Source: Streptomyces sp. CA-278952
GTDB lineage: Bacteria; Actinomycetota; Actinomycetes; Streptomycetales; Streptomycetaceae
Assembly: GCF_028747205.1 (NCBI RefSeq)
Contig: NZ_CP112880.1
Coordinates: 4,712,001-4,776,000 of the forward strand
Reading direction: 5' to 3'
Length of the DNA stretch: 64,000 bases
Position numbers and translations under genes: made by a program. Below are positions 8,357 to 17,279 of this stretch, in pieces. The notes under the pieces are model-generated. The model did no database searches. It worked only from the letters and a program-made list of their open reading frames with translations, and was not told the origin of the DNA. The first letter of the stretch is position 1; each line of letters opens with the position of its first letter.

Positions 8357-9997
8357 ATGCCTTCTTCCGCACCCCCGGCGCCCACGGCGTCGTACCTCGC
8401 TCCGCCCACGCCGCCCGCACCGGTAAAGACACCGGTGGCACCCACGCCCGCCCCGGCCGACCGGCGGCGCTGGTTCGCCCTGGCCATCGTGATGACCGCC
8501 GCCTTCATGGACCTGGTCGACGTCACGATCGTCAACATCGCGATTCCCAGCATCCAGCGCGAGACCGGGGCTTCGGTCTCCGCGATCCAGTGGATCACCG
8601 CCGGTTACGCCCTCGCGTTCGCGGCCGGACTGATCACGGGCGGCCGCCTCGGCGACATCTACGGGCGCAAGAGGCTCTTCCTCATCGGCATCGGCGGATT
8701 CACGCTCGCCTCCGCCCTGTGCGGCTTCGCGGGCAGCCCCGAGATACTGGTCGCGGCCCGGATCCTCCAGGGCGCGACGGCGGCCCTGATGGTGCCCCAG
8801 GTCCTCTCGATCGTGCACGCCACCTTCCCGGCCCACGAGCGTGGCAAGGTCTTCGGCCTCTTCGGCGCGGTCGTCGGACTCGGAGCGGTCTCCGGGCCGC
8901 TGCTGGGCGCCCTGCTCACCGAGTTCGACCTCTTCGGGCTCGGCTGGCGGCCGATCTTCCTGATCAACCTGCCCGTCGGGATCGCCGGAATGGTCCTCGG
9001 CGCGAAGTTCATCACCGAGTCGAAGGCCCCCAGGGCGGTCCGTCTCGACCTGCCCGGCGTCGCCCTGATCACCCTGGCGATGCTGATGCTCATCTACCCG
9101 CTCACCCGGGGACACGAGCTGGGCTGGCCGCTCTGGGGCCATCTGTCGATGGTGGGCAGCCTGTTCGTCTTCGGGGTGCTGGTCGCCTACCAGCGTCAGA
9201 AGGCGTTGAGCGACGGCTCGCCGCTGATCGAACTGTCCCTGTTCCGGGTCAAGAGCTTCGCCGCCGGCATCGCCGTGCAGCTGACCTTCGGCGTCGGCCT
9301 CGGCATCTTCTTCCTGGTCTGGACGATGTACATGCAGCTGGGTCTCGGTTGGAGTGTGCTGCGCGCCGGCACGACAGGCATCCCGTTCTCCGTCGCCGTC
9401 TCGGTGGCCGCCGGGATCTCGGTGCAGAAGCTGGTGCCCCGCTTCGGCCGCAAGGTCCTCCAGGCCGGTGCGCTCCTCATGATCGCCGGACTGCTGATCT
9501 ACCTCTGGGAGAGCGAGCGGTACGGGCAGGGCATCACGTCCTTGCAGATGGCGGTCCCGCTGGTGGTCATGGGTGTGGGGATGGGGCTGATCGTGGCTCC
9601 GCTGACCGACGCCGTGCTCTCCGAAGTGCCCAAGGAGCACGCCGGTTCGGCGTCAGGGCTGATCAACACCGTGCAGCAGATGGGGACGGCGCTCGGTCTC
9701 GGCCTGGTGTCCGTCGTCTTCTTCGGGGCGATCGGCGACCGACTGGCCCCCGACGAGGTCGGCCCGGCGTTCGTCGACGCGTTCCAGCAGTCGCTGTGGT
9801 GGGTGACCGGGGTGCTCTCGGTGATCTTCCTGGTGATGTTCGCGCTGCCCGCCCGGCCGCGCGCCCACGTCGAGGACGAGGCCCACGAGGAGGGCGGCGC
9901 GCATGCGGAGGGTGGCGCGAACGTGGGGGGTGGCGCGAACGTGGGGGGTGGCGCGAACGTGGGGGGCGGCGCGAACGTGGGGGGCGGAGCGCGCTGA
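8357..9997 (+). CDS. MFS drug exporter, DHA2 family, with repeat-encoded tail
   Basis: This 546-residue 14-TM-type MFS transporter shows TM1 MDLVDVTIVNIAIPSIQRET, motif A GGRLGDIYGRKRLF, and a TM5-6 region around LFGLGWRPIFLINLPVG. The family exports drugs or metabolites using the proton gradient. The C-terminus is unusual: after a His/Glu-rich segment it ends in four copies of GGANVG encoded by an 18-bp tandem repeat. It is divergent from a WYL regulator, its presumed controller. Only a weak AGG precedes the ATG. Confidence 0.88.
   Translation: MPSSAPPAPTASYLAPPTPPAPVKTPVAPTPAPADRRRWFALAIVMTAAFMDLVDVTIVNIAIPSIQRETGASVSAIQWITAGYALAFAAGLITGGRLGDIYGRKRLFLIGIGGFTLASALCGFAGSPEILVAARILQGATAALMVPQVLSIVHATFPAHERGKVFGLFGAVVGLGAVSGPLLGALLTEFDLFGLGWRPIFLINLPVGIAGMVLGAKFITESKAPRAVRLDLPGVALITLAMLMLIYPLTRGHELGWPLWGHLSMVGSLFVFGVLVAYQRQKALSDGSPLIELSLFRVKSFAAGIAVQLTFGVGLGIFFLVWTMYMQLGLGWSVLRAGTTGIPFSVAVSVAAGISVQKLVPRFGRKVLQAGALLMIAGLLIYLWESERYGQGITSLQMAVPLVVMGVGMGLIVAPLTDAVLSEVPKEHAGSASGLINTVQQMGTALGLGLVSVVFFGAIGDRLAPDEVGPAFVDAFQQSLWWVTGVLSVIFLVMFALPARPRAHVEDEAHEEGGAHAEGGANVGGGANVGGGANVGGGANVGGGAR
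9911..9982 (+). repeat. 18-bp tandem repeat x4 in exporter 3' end
   Basis: Four units of GGTGGCGCGAACGTGGGG begin at 9911, 9929, 9947 and 9965; the last has one T-to-C change. They encode GGANVG repeats in the cytoplasmic tail and are a probable length polymorphism. Confidence 0.9.
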
Positions 9998-10041
9998 TCC
10001 GTGTGGGCGGCGTGACCCGGCACAGCTGTGACCGACCCCCA

Positions 10042-10080
10042 GTGACCGGCCTCGGCGGCGAACCCGCCTCGGCCGGTCAC
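10042..10080. terminator. Convergent hairpin terminator
   Basis: GTGACCGGCC (10042-10051) and GGCCGGTCAC (10071-10080) are exact inverse complements, with an inner GGCGG/CCGCC pairing extending the stem. The element separates the converging exporter and DUF6227 genes. Confidence 0.7.
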
Positions 10081-10091
10081 GGCGGTTCGGC

Positions 10092-10847
10092 TCAGCAGAT
10101 CCGGGTGCGGCTCTCCATCGCCGCACGGGCGGTCTGCTCGTTCTCGTACACCTCGCACATGTGGCGGCCGTCGGGTGTCGCCGTGTGCTCGACCTCCCAC
10201 AGGCTCGTCTCGCTGCCGTCCAGCAGCAGGAACGCGTGCTCGTAGAGCGTGAAACCGGCCGGGCGGCCGTCGACGCGGCACTGCCGCCCGAAGATCTGGG
10301 TGATGTGGTGGGCGAATGCCGACCGGAGCAGCCGTGTCTTCCGCTCACCCGGCCGGTCGGCGTTCTCCGCGCGGCGCAACACCCGGCGGGCGTGGTCCGC
10401 GGAATTGTCGGGGGCGTACGTCCGGGGGAGCGGGGCCGGCGGGGCGGACATCAGGACCGTCAGCATCTCCAGATCGCCCTGGCCCTCCTGCACCCCCTCG
10501 TCGCCGAAGGCCGGGGAGTCGGAGAAGCTTCCCGCGAGCCGGGACGCGGCGATGCGGGCGTCGCCCTCGTCGTCGTACAGCTCGTGCCGGCGCGGTATCC
10601 GCACGTCCCGGCCTCCGCTGTGCACCAGCTCCCACAGAGTGAGGGCGGAGCCGTCGGCGAGGAGATACGTGTGACGGTAGGTCTCGCGGTGCAGCACGGA
10701 ACTGTGGTGCGACGAGTGCAGCGAACTGCTGTGGGCGAGCGCGGTGCCGAGGCGGTCGACCGTGCTGTCGGGAAGGTCGAAGGAGTTGAGGGCGCATCGC
10801 AGGAGTCGGTCGAGGTGGTGCTCGGTTGTCTCGTACGGATCGCTCAA
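10092..10847 (-). CDS. DUF6227-type streptomycete protein
   Basis: The 251-residue soluble protein has the opening LSDPYETTEHHLDRLLRCAL and a His/Ser-rich segment (SSSLHSSHHSS). A motif of the form LLADGSALTLWELVH is repeated near the C-terminus as LLLDGSETSLWEVEH, suggesting two related halves. I recognise it as the DUF6227 family, found in Streptomyces and of unknown function. The TTG at 10847 is taken as the start because GGAG lies about 8 bases upstream; the upstream in-frame extension is not family-like. No membrane segment or catalytic motif was seen. Confidence 0.75.
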   Translation of the reverse strand: MSDPYETTEHHLDRLLRCALNSFDLPDSTVDRLGTALAHSSSLHSSHHSSVLHRETYRHTYLLADGSALTLWELVHSGGRDVRIPRRHELYDDEGDARIAASRLAGSFSDSPAFGDEGVQEGQGDLEMLTVLMSAPPAPLPRTYAPDNSADHARRVLRRAENADRPGERKTRLLRSAFAHHITQIFGRQCRVDGRPAGFTLYEHAFLLLDGSETSLWEVEHTATPDGRHMCEVYENEQTARAAMESRTRIC

Positions 10848-11086
10848 GGTGGTGTCTCCAGGCCGTCGCCGCGTGTTACTTGGTGCGTGCTTAACGTAGT
10901 CCCTGCGTCCGACATCGTGACCGGGGTTCGTAAAAACGTAGGGCGCACGCAGAAAGTTCCCTCCGTGTTCCCGGTGCATTTCGGGCGCTTGGGGTGAACT
11001 CCCTTACGCGGAGGATGAGTCGGCCGCCCGCACGCCCCTCGCTCACGCCGCGCGCCCCCAGCGCTCCGCCGATCGGATCGGCCGCC

Positions 11087-11260
11087 GACCGCCGTAGAAC
11101 TCGGTGACGCCGAGCGCCGGCGGCTCCGTCGGGCCGACCGCCGTACAGCTCCGTGGCGCCGACCGCCGTACAGCTCAGTGGGGCCGACCGCCGTGCGAGT
11201 GCGTGGCACCGACCGCCGTGCGCGTGCGTGCCGCTAGCCGCCGTACAGCTCCGTGTACGA
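11087..11260. repeat. 24-25-bp tandem array, 7 degenerate copies
   Basis: The core GACCGCCGT recurs with period 24-25 at about 11087, 11112, 11136, 11161, 11186, 11211 and 11235. Several units share GCCGCCGTACAGCTCCGTG. The rightmost unit is the 3' end of the P1 peptidase gene (codons for TELYGG plus stop), so the array looks like repeated duplication of that gene end into the intergenic region. The rest of 10848-11086 shows no gene. Confidence 0.85.
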
Positions 11261-12340
11261 GAGGAGCCTGCCGCCCGGCCCCTCGGTGCTCCGGGCCGCG
11301 CGCACGGCCTTGACGATGGCCCGCGCCAGGACGTCGGCGCCCGCCGCCAGGATCTCGTTGACGGCGGCCGGGCCCTCCTGTGGCACCCGCACCCGCCCGG
11401 TGGCCAGCGTGAACACGGTGTCCCCGTCGGTCAGCAGATGGACCGGGCGCACCGCGCGGGCCAGCCCGTCGTGTGCGGTGCCCGCCAGCTTCTGGGCCTG
11501 CGCCCGGGTCAGGTCCGCGTCCGTGGCGACGACCGCGATCGTCGTGTTGAACGGCGGGGCCCCGCCTCCGGCCGCCTCCGTCGCCTCCCGCTCCCGCGCG
11601 AGACGCCGCCCCGCCGCAGCGTGGACCTCGGCCGAAGGGTGGGCCGGCGGCTCCCCGGCCCCGTACTCCCCGAACAGCACCCCGGTCCGGGGGTCGACCA
11701 CCGAGCCCGCCGCGTTCACCGCGACCAGGGCGGCCACCGTGACCCCGGAGGCGAGGCGGGTGCTCGCCGTGCCGACACCGCCCTTGAGCTGCCCGGCCAC
11801 CGCGCCGGTGCCCGCGCCCACGCCGCCCTGGGCCACGGGTGCCCCGACCCCGGTGGCAGCCGCGGCCTCCACGGCGGCGCGGCCGGTCGACGCGTCGGGG
11901 CGGGCCCGCCAGTCGCCGCCCCGGCCGAGGTCGAACAGGGCGGCGGCCGGAACGACCGGTACCACCTGGGTGGGTCCGGTGCCGACCCGGACGCCCCGGC
12001 CCTGCTCCTCCAGCCAGGCCACCACGCCGGACGCGGCGTCGAGCCCGTACGCGCTGCCGCCCGTGAGGACGACGGCGTCGACCCGCTGCACCAGATTGCG
12101 CGGGTCCAGCGCGTCCGTCTCCCGGGTGCCCGGCCCGCCGCCCCGTACGTCCACGGCGGCCACGGCCCCGCCCTCGGGTGCCAGGACGACGGTCGTTCCG
12201 CTCAGCGCGCCCGCACCGGTGACCTCGGCATGGCCGACGCGGATTCCGGCAACATCGGTCAGCGCGTCCAGCGGAATCGAGTGCTCGGCGGCCCCGGCCC
12301 CGGGGCCCTCGGCGTCGTCCTCGGGGTTCACGGGGATCAT
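11234..12340 (-). CDS. P1 (DmpA-like) family self-processing peptidase
   Basis: The 368-residue protein matches the P1/S58 family. It shows an N-terminal IRVGHAEVTGAGALSGTTVV, a segment LTGGSAYGLDAASGVVAWLEEQGRGV, and the self-cleavage region LKGGVGTASTRLASG, where the small hydroxyl residue after GGVG would become the N-terminal nucleophile. The family includes L-aminopeptidase D-Ala-esterases; the substrate here is unknown. ATG at 12340 has GGAGGAG about 8 bases upstream. It is probably monocistronic. Its 3' end forms one unit of a 25-bp tandem array. Confidence 0.85.
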   Translation of the reverse strand: MIPVNPEDDAEGPGAGAAEHSIPLDALTDVAGIRVGHAEVTGAGALSGTTVVLAPEGGAVAAVDVRGGGPGTRETDALDPRNLVQRVDAVVLTGGSAYGLDAASGVVAWLEEQGRGVRVGTGPTQVVPVVPAAALFDLGRGGDWRARPDASTGRAAVEAAAATGVGAPVAQGGVGAGTGAVAGQLKGGVGTASTRLASGVTVAALVAVNAAGSVVDPRTGVLFGEYGAGEPPAHPSAEVHAAAGRRLAREREATEAAGGGAPPFNTTIAVVATDADLTRAQAQKLAGTAHDGLARAVRPVHLLTDGDTVFTLATGRVRVPQEGPAAVNEILAAGADVLARAIVKAVRAARSTEGPGGRLLSYTELYGG

Positions 12341-12523
12341 CGTGCGGCTCCTCCGGTCGGGATCGGGGCCCGCGGGAGTGCGAGCCGATGTGCTGCGAAC
12401 GTACCGGGGAGCGGGGCGCGGTGAGCCCGAAGCGCCCCGCCCGGGCAAGGCGCCTTGCGACTGTCCGGGCGACCCTCTCACCCTCTCACCCACCAAAACG
12501 GGTTCAATCGACCCAAATAGTCC

Positions 12524-12538
12524 TACGGTGGCCGGGTG
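12524..12538 (+). promoter_or_regulatory. Probable leaderless start: -10 box TACGGT before GTG
   Basis: TACGGT (12524-12529) lies exactly 6 bases before the GTG at 12536, the spacing expected when transcription starts at the first base of the start codon. The same TACGGT-N6-GTG arrangement occurs before sepX (31591-31605). No clear -35 element was found. Confidence 0.5.
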
Positions 12539-13642
12539 ACCGAGCCCTCAGAAGCCACCGCAGCAGCCGAGCCCGACGTCTCAGGCCCCTCGGCCACGTC
12601 TTCCTCCGCTACCGGCCCCCGGTCCGTCACCACCCGGGCGACGCTCGTCGGCGTGGTTGTCTCCGCCCTGCTGATCCTCGCGATCGTGCTGGGCAGCCGT
12701 ATGCTCCGCAACTTCGACTCGGCCCTCCTCCCTTATGCCGTGGCCACGGTCTTCCTCGCTTTCGGCGTCGCCTACCGGTACACCGTCTGGATCTCCGCCC
12801 CCGGTGCCCGGCGCCTCTTCAAACAGGGCTGGCGCAGCCTCTTCTCCCTGGACAACTTCCGCGGGGCCCCTACCGCCCTGCCGAAGATGATCGCCACCTA
12901 TCTGGGCTTCCAGAAATTCCTCGGCGCCCGCTCCCACGCCCGCTGGGCCGCCCACCAGCTGATCTTCTGGGGCTGCATCCTCGCCGCCCTGATCACCTTC
13001 CCGCTCACCTGGGGCTGGTTCACCTTCACTTCCGGCAGCGGGTCGGGACCCGGCTACGAGATGCGGATCTGGGGCTTCAAGATCCTCGGATTCGACTCGC
13101 TCAACGTCCTCGGCTGGCTGATGTTCCACGGCCTGGACATCGCCGCCGTCCTCGTCATCCCCGGCGCCTCGTACTTCCTGTGGCGCCGTATGAAGGACCG
13201 TGGCGCCGCCACCGGCCAGCGCTTCGCCTACGACCTGGTGCCGCTGATCGCGCTCATCGTCATCTCCGTCACGGGGCTGCTGCTCACCTTCTCCTCGATC
13301 TTCCTGCACGGCGGCGGCTACCAGTTCCTCGCGATCCTGCACATGGCGTCGGTCGTCTTCACCCTCATCTACATCCCGTTCGGCAAGTTCTTCCACATCG
13401 TCCAGCGACCGGCCGCGGTCGGCATGCAGCTGTTCAAGTACACCGGCCGCAAGGACGACGAGGTGTTCGCCTGCCGCCGCTGCGAGGAGCCCATCGACAC
13501 CGGCCCCTATGTCGAGAACCTGCGCGGCACCATGCGCGACCTCCGGCTCGACTTCGACTCCTGGGCCGAGTACTGCCCGCGCTGCAAGCGGGTGCTGCGC
13601 GGCAGCGCCTATCTCTCCCATGTGAAGAAGGGCTTCAAGTGA
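12536..13642 (+). CDS. NarI-like cytochrome b membrane subunit of Mo oxidoreductase
   Basis: The 368-residue integral membrane protein has about six TM helices, with candidate heme-ligating His residues in AAHQLIFWGC, MFHGLDIAAV, and the FLHGGGYQF and FHIVQRP segments. The region LAILHMASVVFTLIYIPFGK resembles NarI/HdrE-type cytochrome b. A soluble C-terminal part has two CxxC pairs (FACRRC and YCPRC), so it probably binds zinc or a cluster. It is first of five tightly coupled genes; its stop overlaps the GTG of the catalytic subunit. Inferred role: electron transfer between the quinone pool and the Fe-S subunits. Confidence 0.78.
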   Translation: MTEPSEATAAAEPDVSGPSATSSSATGPRSVTTRATLVGVVVSALLILAIVLGSRMLRNFDSALLPYAVATVFLAFGVAYRYTVWISAPGARRLFKQGWRSLFSLDNFRGAPTALPKMIATYLGFQKFLGARSHARWAAHQLIFWGCILAALITFPLTWGWFTFTSGSGSGPGYEMRIWGFKILGFDSLNVLGWLMFHGLDIAAVLVIPGASYFLWRRMKDRGAATGQRFAYDLVPLIALIVISVTGLLLTFSSIFLHGGGYQFLAILHMASVVFTLIYIPFGKFFHIVQRPAAVGMQLFKYTGRKDDEVFACRRCEEPIDTGPYVENLRGTMRDLRLDFDSWAEYCPRCKRVLRGSAYLSHVKKGFK

Positions 13643-15966
13643 CCGCGGATCCGCGAGCTGCTGCCGACCGCCGCACCTTCATCCCCCTGGACCCCTCCCT
13701 CGCCCCTCCCGGCACCCGCGCCTTCCGGGACGCGGGCGGCATCCCGGCCGACCAGTGGCACGCCGACCAGAACGGCGAGACGCTCGTGCCGACCCACTGC
13801 TGCTTCTGCGGCGTCCAGTGCGGGATGTATCTGCGTGTGGACCGCGGCGGCAAGGTCTTCGGCGTCGAACCCCGCAACCACGACATCAACCGGATGCGGC
13901 TCTGCCCCAAGGGCATCAACGCCTACCAGCAGGTCAACCACCCCGACCGGCTGACCGCCCCGCTGATGCGCCGCTCCCGTGACGAGGAGTTCCGCGAGGT
14001 CTCCTGGGAGGAGGCGCTCGACTTCACCGTCTCCGAGATCAAGCGCATCCAGCAGACCCACGGCAACGACGCCTTCGGGCTCCTCGGCGGGGCCAGCCTG
14101 TTCTCCGAGAAGACCTATCTGGTGGGCAAGTTCGGCCGGGTCGCGCTCAAGACCCGGCACGTCGACTACAACGGGCGCCTCTGCATGGTCAGCGCCGCGG
14201 GCGCCAACAAGCTCGCCTTCGGCATCGACCGGGCCGGCAACCCCTTCTCCGACATCCTGCTCACCGACTGCCTGCTCATCGCGGGCTCCAACGTCGGTGA
14301 GTGCTTCCCCGTGATGACCCAGTACGTCTGGGGGGCCCGGGACCGAGGGGCCAGCCTCATCGTCATCGACCCGCGCGAGACCGCCATCGCCCGGACCGCC
14401 GACATCCACGTCGCCCTCAAGCCCGGCACCGACGCCGCCTTCTTCACCTCCGTCCTGCACGTCGTCATCGAGGAAGGGCTCACCGACGAGAACTACCTCG
14501 CCGCCCACGCCACCGGCTGGGAGGAGGTCAAGGCCAAGGCCGCCGAATACCCACCCTCCCGTGCCGCCGCGATCTGCGGGATCCCCGCCGAGCAGATCGT
14601 CCAGGTCGCCCGGACCTTCGCCCGCGCGCCCAAGGCCATGGCCTGGCACGCCCGGGGCATCGAGCACCACTCGCAGGGCGTCGAGAACTGCCTCACCGTG
14701 ATCAACCTCTGCACCGCCACCGGCCACATCGGCAAGCCCGGCGCCGGCTACGGCACCATCACCGGCCAGGGCAACGGGCAGGGCGGCCGCGAGCACGGCC
14801 AGAAGTCCGACCTCCTCCCCGGCGGACGCTCGATCATGAACGAGGAGCACCGCCGCCAGATCTGCGAGATCTGGGGCATCGAGGAGTCCGAACTCCCGCC
14901 CGCCGGGACCTCCATGATGGAAATGGTCTGGCAGATGCAGCGCCGCGAGATCCGCGGCCTCATCGGCATCTGCAACAACCCCTTCGTCTCCCTGCCCAAC
15001 TACCGGGTGGTCAAGGAGGGGTACGACACCACCGAGTTCCACGCGCAATTCGACTTCTTCCTCTCCGAGACCGCGGCCAACGCCCACGTGGTCTTCCCCG
15101 TCACCACCTGGGCCGAGGACGAAGGGGTGATGGCCAACGCGGAAGCCCGCGTGGTCAAGCACAACAAGGCCCAGGACCCGCCGCCCGGCGTCCGCACCGA
15201 CACCTGGGCGATGTGCGAACTCGCCCGACGGCTCGGCGTCGGCGACAAATTCGACTTCCCCGACTCCCGGTCGGTCTTCGACGAGCTGCGCGTCGCCTCC
15301 GCCGGCACCGTCAACGACTACTACGGCATCACCTACGAACGCCTGGAGGAGACCGGCGGCATCGCCTGGCCCTGCCCCACCACCGACCATCCCGGCACCC
15401 CGCGCCTTTTCGAGGACGGGAAGACCTACCACCCCGACGGCAAGATCCACCTCCAGGTCGTCGAATGGCACCCGCCGATGGACCCGTACGACGACGAGCA
15501 CCCCATGTCGCTCACCACCGGCCGCACCGTCGCCCACTTCCTCTCCGGCAACCAGACCCGCAGGCTCGGCGCCCTCGTCGAACAGACCCCGCGCCCGTGG
15601 GCCGAGGTCCACCCCTCGCACGGCTTCCGCAACGGTGAGCCGGTCCGTGTCGTCACCCGGCGCGGCAGCGAGGTCTTCCCCGCCCTGGTCACCGAGGCGA
15701 TCCGCCCCGACACCGTGTTCATCCCCTACCACTGGCCCGTCCCCACCGCGGCCAACGCCCTCACCATCGACGCCCTCGACCCCCGGTCCAAGATCCCCGA
15801 GTACAAGGTGTGCGCCTGCCGCATCGAGCACGCCGAGCGGATCGACGAGGTCCCCGCCCCGCCGGTCGCTCCCGGCCATGTCGCCTACCCGGAGACCCAG
15901 GTCTCCCGTACCGACCCGCTGCCTCCCACGGCCCCCCAGGGCCGTGGCACCTCGGAGAGGAGCTGA
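13639..15966 (+). CDS. Molybdopterin oxidoreductase catalytic subunit (NasA/NapA-like)
   Basis: The 775-residue DMSO-reductase-family protein binds one [4Fe-4S] cluster through HCCFCGVQC and a later LCPKG Cys. The bis-MGD region includes RLCMVSAAG, where Cys is the expected Mo ligand as in NapA/NasA, and GQGNGQGGREHG. The C-terminal molydopterin dinucleotide-binding domain is around LTTGRTVAHFLSGNQTRR. There is no Tat signal, so it is cytoplasmic. GTG at 13639 overlaps the upstream TGA (GTGA). The family reduces or oxidises nitrate, formate and other small substrates; the actual substrate is not evident. MoaC/MoaB genes lie 14 kb away. Confidence 0.88.
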   Translation: MTADPRAAADRRTFIPLDPSLAPPGTRAFRDAGGIPADQWHADQNGETLVPTHCCFCGVQCGMYLRVDRGGKVFGVEPRNHDINRMRLCPKGINAYQQVNHPDRLTAPLMRRSRDEEFREVSWEEALDFTVSEIKRIQQTHGNDAFGLLGGASLFSEKTYLVGKFGRVALKTRHVDYNGRLCMVSAAGANKLAFGIDRAGNPFSDILLTDCLLIAGSNVGECFPVMTQYVWGARDRGASLIVIDPRETAIARTADIHVALKPGTDAAFFTSVLHVVIEEGLTDENYLAAHATGWEEVKAKAAEYPPSRAAAICGIPAEQIVQVARTFARAPKAMAWHARGIEHHSQGVENCLTVINLCTATGHIGKPGAGYGTITGQGNGQGGREHGQKSDLLPGGRSIMNEEHRRQICEIWGIEESELPPAGTSMMEMVWQMQRREIRGLIGICNNPFVSLPNYRVVKEGYDTTEFHAQFDFFLSETAANAHVVFPVTTWAEDEGVMANAEARVVKHNKAQDPPPGVRTDTWAMCELARRLGVGDKFDFPDSRSVFDELRVASAGTVNDYYGITYERLEETGGIAWPCPTTDHPGTPRLFEDGKTYHPDGKIHLQVVEWHPPMDPYDDEHPMSLTTGRTVAHFLSGNQTRRLGALVEQTPRPWAEVHPSHGFRNGEPVRVVTRRGSEVFPALVTEAIRPDTVFIPYHWPVPTAANALTIDALDPRSKIPEYKVCACRIEHAERIDEVPAPPVAPGHVAYPETQVSRTDPLPPTAPQGRGTSERS

Positions 15967-15972
15967 AGCCCC

Positions 15973-16575
15973 ATGATGGGCAGAACGATCTTCATCGACC
16001 CGGGGCGCTGCATCGGCTGCCAGGCCTGTGTCTCCGCCTGCCGTGAGTGCGACTCGCACCGCGGCACATCGATGATCCACCTCGACTACACCGACGAGGG
16101 TCACTCCGTCGCCTCCCTTCCCACCGTCTGCATGCACTGCGAGGACCCGGTCGCCCCGTGCGCCGAGGTCTGTCCCGCCGACGCGATCCTGGTGACCGCG
16201 GACGGCGTGGTGCAGCAGGCCGACACCACCCGCTGCATCGGCTGCTCCAACTGCGTCAACGCCTGTCCCTTCGGCGTACCGAAGATCGACCTCCAGGCGA
16301 AACTGCAGATGAAGTGCAACCTCTGCTACGACCGCACCGCCTACGGTCTCGCCCCGATGTGCGCCACCGTCTGCCCGACCGGCGCTCTCTTCTACGGAAC
16401 CGTCGAGGAGCTCCAGGCGGAGCGCCCCGGCGTCCAGGTCGCCGACACCTTCGTCTTCGGCGAGACCGAGGTCCGCACCGGTGTGGCCATGGTCGTCCCC
16501 GCCGAACGGGTCCAGTGGCCGGTACCCGGCGGGCTTCCCGTCGTCGAGATCAATGGGAAGGACGTCCGCCGATGA
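15973..16575 (+). CDS. Four-cluster ferredoxin subunit (DmsB/NrfC-like)
   Basis: The 200-residue protein has four Cys clusters: CIGCQACVSAC, CMHCEDPVAPCAEVC, CIGCSNCVNAC and CNLC with CATVC. This is the pattern of electron-transfer subunits carrying four [4Fe-4S] centres in DMSO-reductase-family complexes. It follows the catalytic gene by 6 bp and overlaps the Rieske gene (ATGA). It should pass electrons between the catalytic and cytochrome b subunits. There is no signal peptide, consistent with a cytoplasmic complex. Confidence 0.88.
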   Translation: MMGRTIFIDPGRCIGCQACVSACRECDSHRGTSMIHLDYTDEGHSVASLPTVCMHCEDPVAPCAEVCPADAILVTADGVVQQADTTRCIGCSNCVNACPFGVPKIDLQAKLQMKCNLCYDRTAYGLAPMCATVCPTGALFYGTVEELQAERPGVQVADTFVFGETEVRTGVAMVVPAERVQWPVPGGLPVVEINGKDVRR

Positions 16576-17279
16576 GCGTTACCGATCAGCAGCCGAGTGC
16601 GGAACACTCCGCCGGGGGAGACCCGCGCGAGGCCCTCCAGGACCGGATCGCCGCCGACTCCCTCACCACCCGGCGCGACTACCTCCGGATTGTCACCACC
16701 GTCTCCGGCGGCCTCGCCGTCGGCGGCATCGGGGTGGCCGCGGGCATGCTGCACCGCCACAGCGACGGCGAGGAGGGCAAGGCCCCCGAGGCGAAGCGCA
16801 TCGCCGGGCGACTCCTGCCCGGCGAGTCGATCGTCTTCCGCTACCCGGGCGAGGAGGACCGGGCCGTCGCCGTCCGCCTCGACGACGGCACCCTCGTCGG
16901 CTACTCCGCCGTCTGCACCCACCTCGCCTGCGCCGTGCTCTGGCGCAAGGACCGGGGCAGCGAGGGCGAGCTGTACTGCCCGTGCCACGAAGGAGTCTTC
17001 GACGCCCGGTCCGGCGAGGTCACGGCGGGGCCGCCGCCGCGCGGGCTGCCCAAGGTCGTGGTCATCGAGCAGGACGACGGCAGTGTCTGGGCGGTGGGGA
17101 CCACCCGCTCCGGCGAGAGCATCGAGGGAGGTCTCTGCCGGCAGCTCGGCGGCGACCGCCCCGACCTCGCCTCCCGTATCGGTTGCCCCGACATCGGCGG
17201 CGGAGCCGAATCCCCGCCCCGGCCCGCCGGTGAGCGCGAGCCCTCCGCCACCGCCGAGAATCCGGGCGGGCGGGCATGA
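16572..17279 (+). CDS. Rieske [2Fe-2S] protein with Tat-type signal anchor
   Basis: The 235-residue protein has an N-terminal TTRRDYLRIVTT twin-arginine motif followed by a hydrophobic Gly/Val/Ala segment, then a Rieske fold with cluster-binding boxes CTHLAC and CPCHEGVF. The C-terminal tail is rich in Gly/Pro. The ATG overlaps the stop of the ferredoxin gene, and its own stop overlaps the next ATG. A Rieske protein inside a Mo-oxidoreductase operon is uncommon; the twin-Arg anchor suggests the cluster faces outside while the catalytic subunit stays in the cytoplasm. Confidence 0.88.
   Translation: MSVTDQQPSAEHSAGGDPREALQDRIAADSLTTRRDYLRIVTTVSGGLAVGGIGVAAGMLHRHSDGEEGKAPEAKRIAGRLLPGESIVFRYPGEEDRAVAVRLDDGTLVGYSAVCTHLACAVLWRKDRGSEGELYCPCHEGVFDARSGEVTAGPPPRGLPKVVVIEQDDGSVWAVGTTRSGESIEGGLCRQLGGDRPDLASRIGCPDIGGGAESPPRPAGEREPSATAENPGGRA

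Noticed and set aside
9901..9990. CRISPR-like spacing of repeats at the exporter 3' end
   Set aside because: Units are contiguous 18-bp tandem repeats without spacers and are in frame with the gene.
13609..16137. 842-residue minus-strand frame across the Mo catalytic gene
   Set aside because: Low-complexity Asp/Gly/Val text without any family signature; it is antisense to clear 4Fe-4S/Mo motifs.
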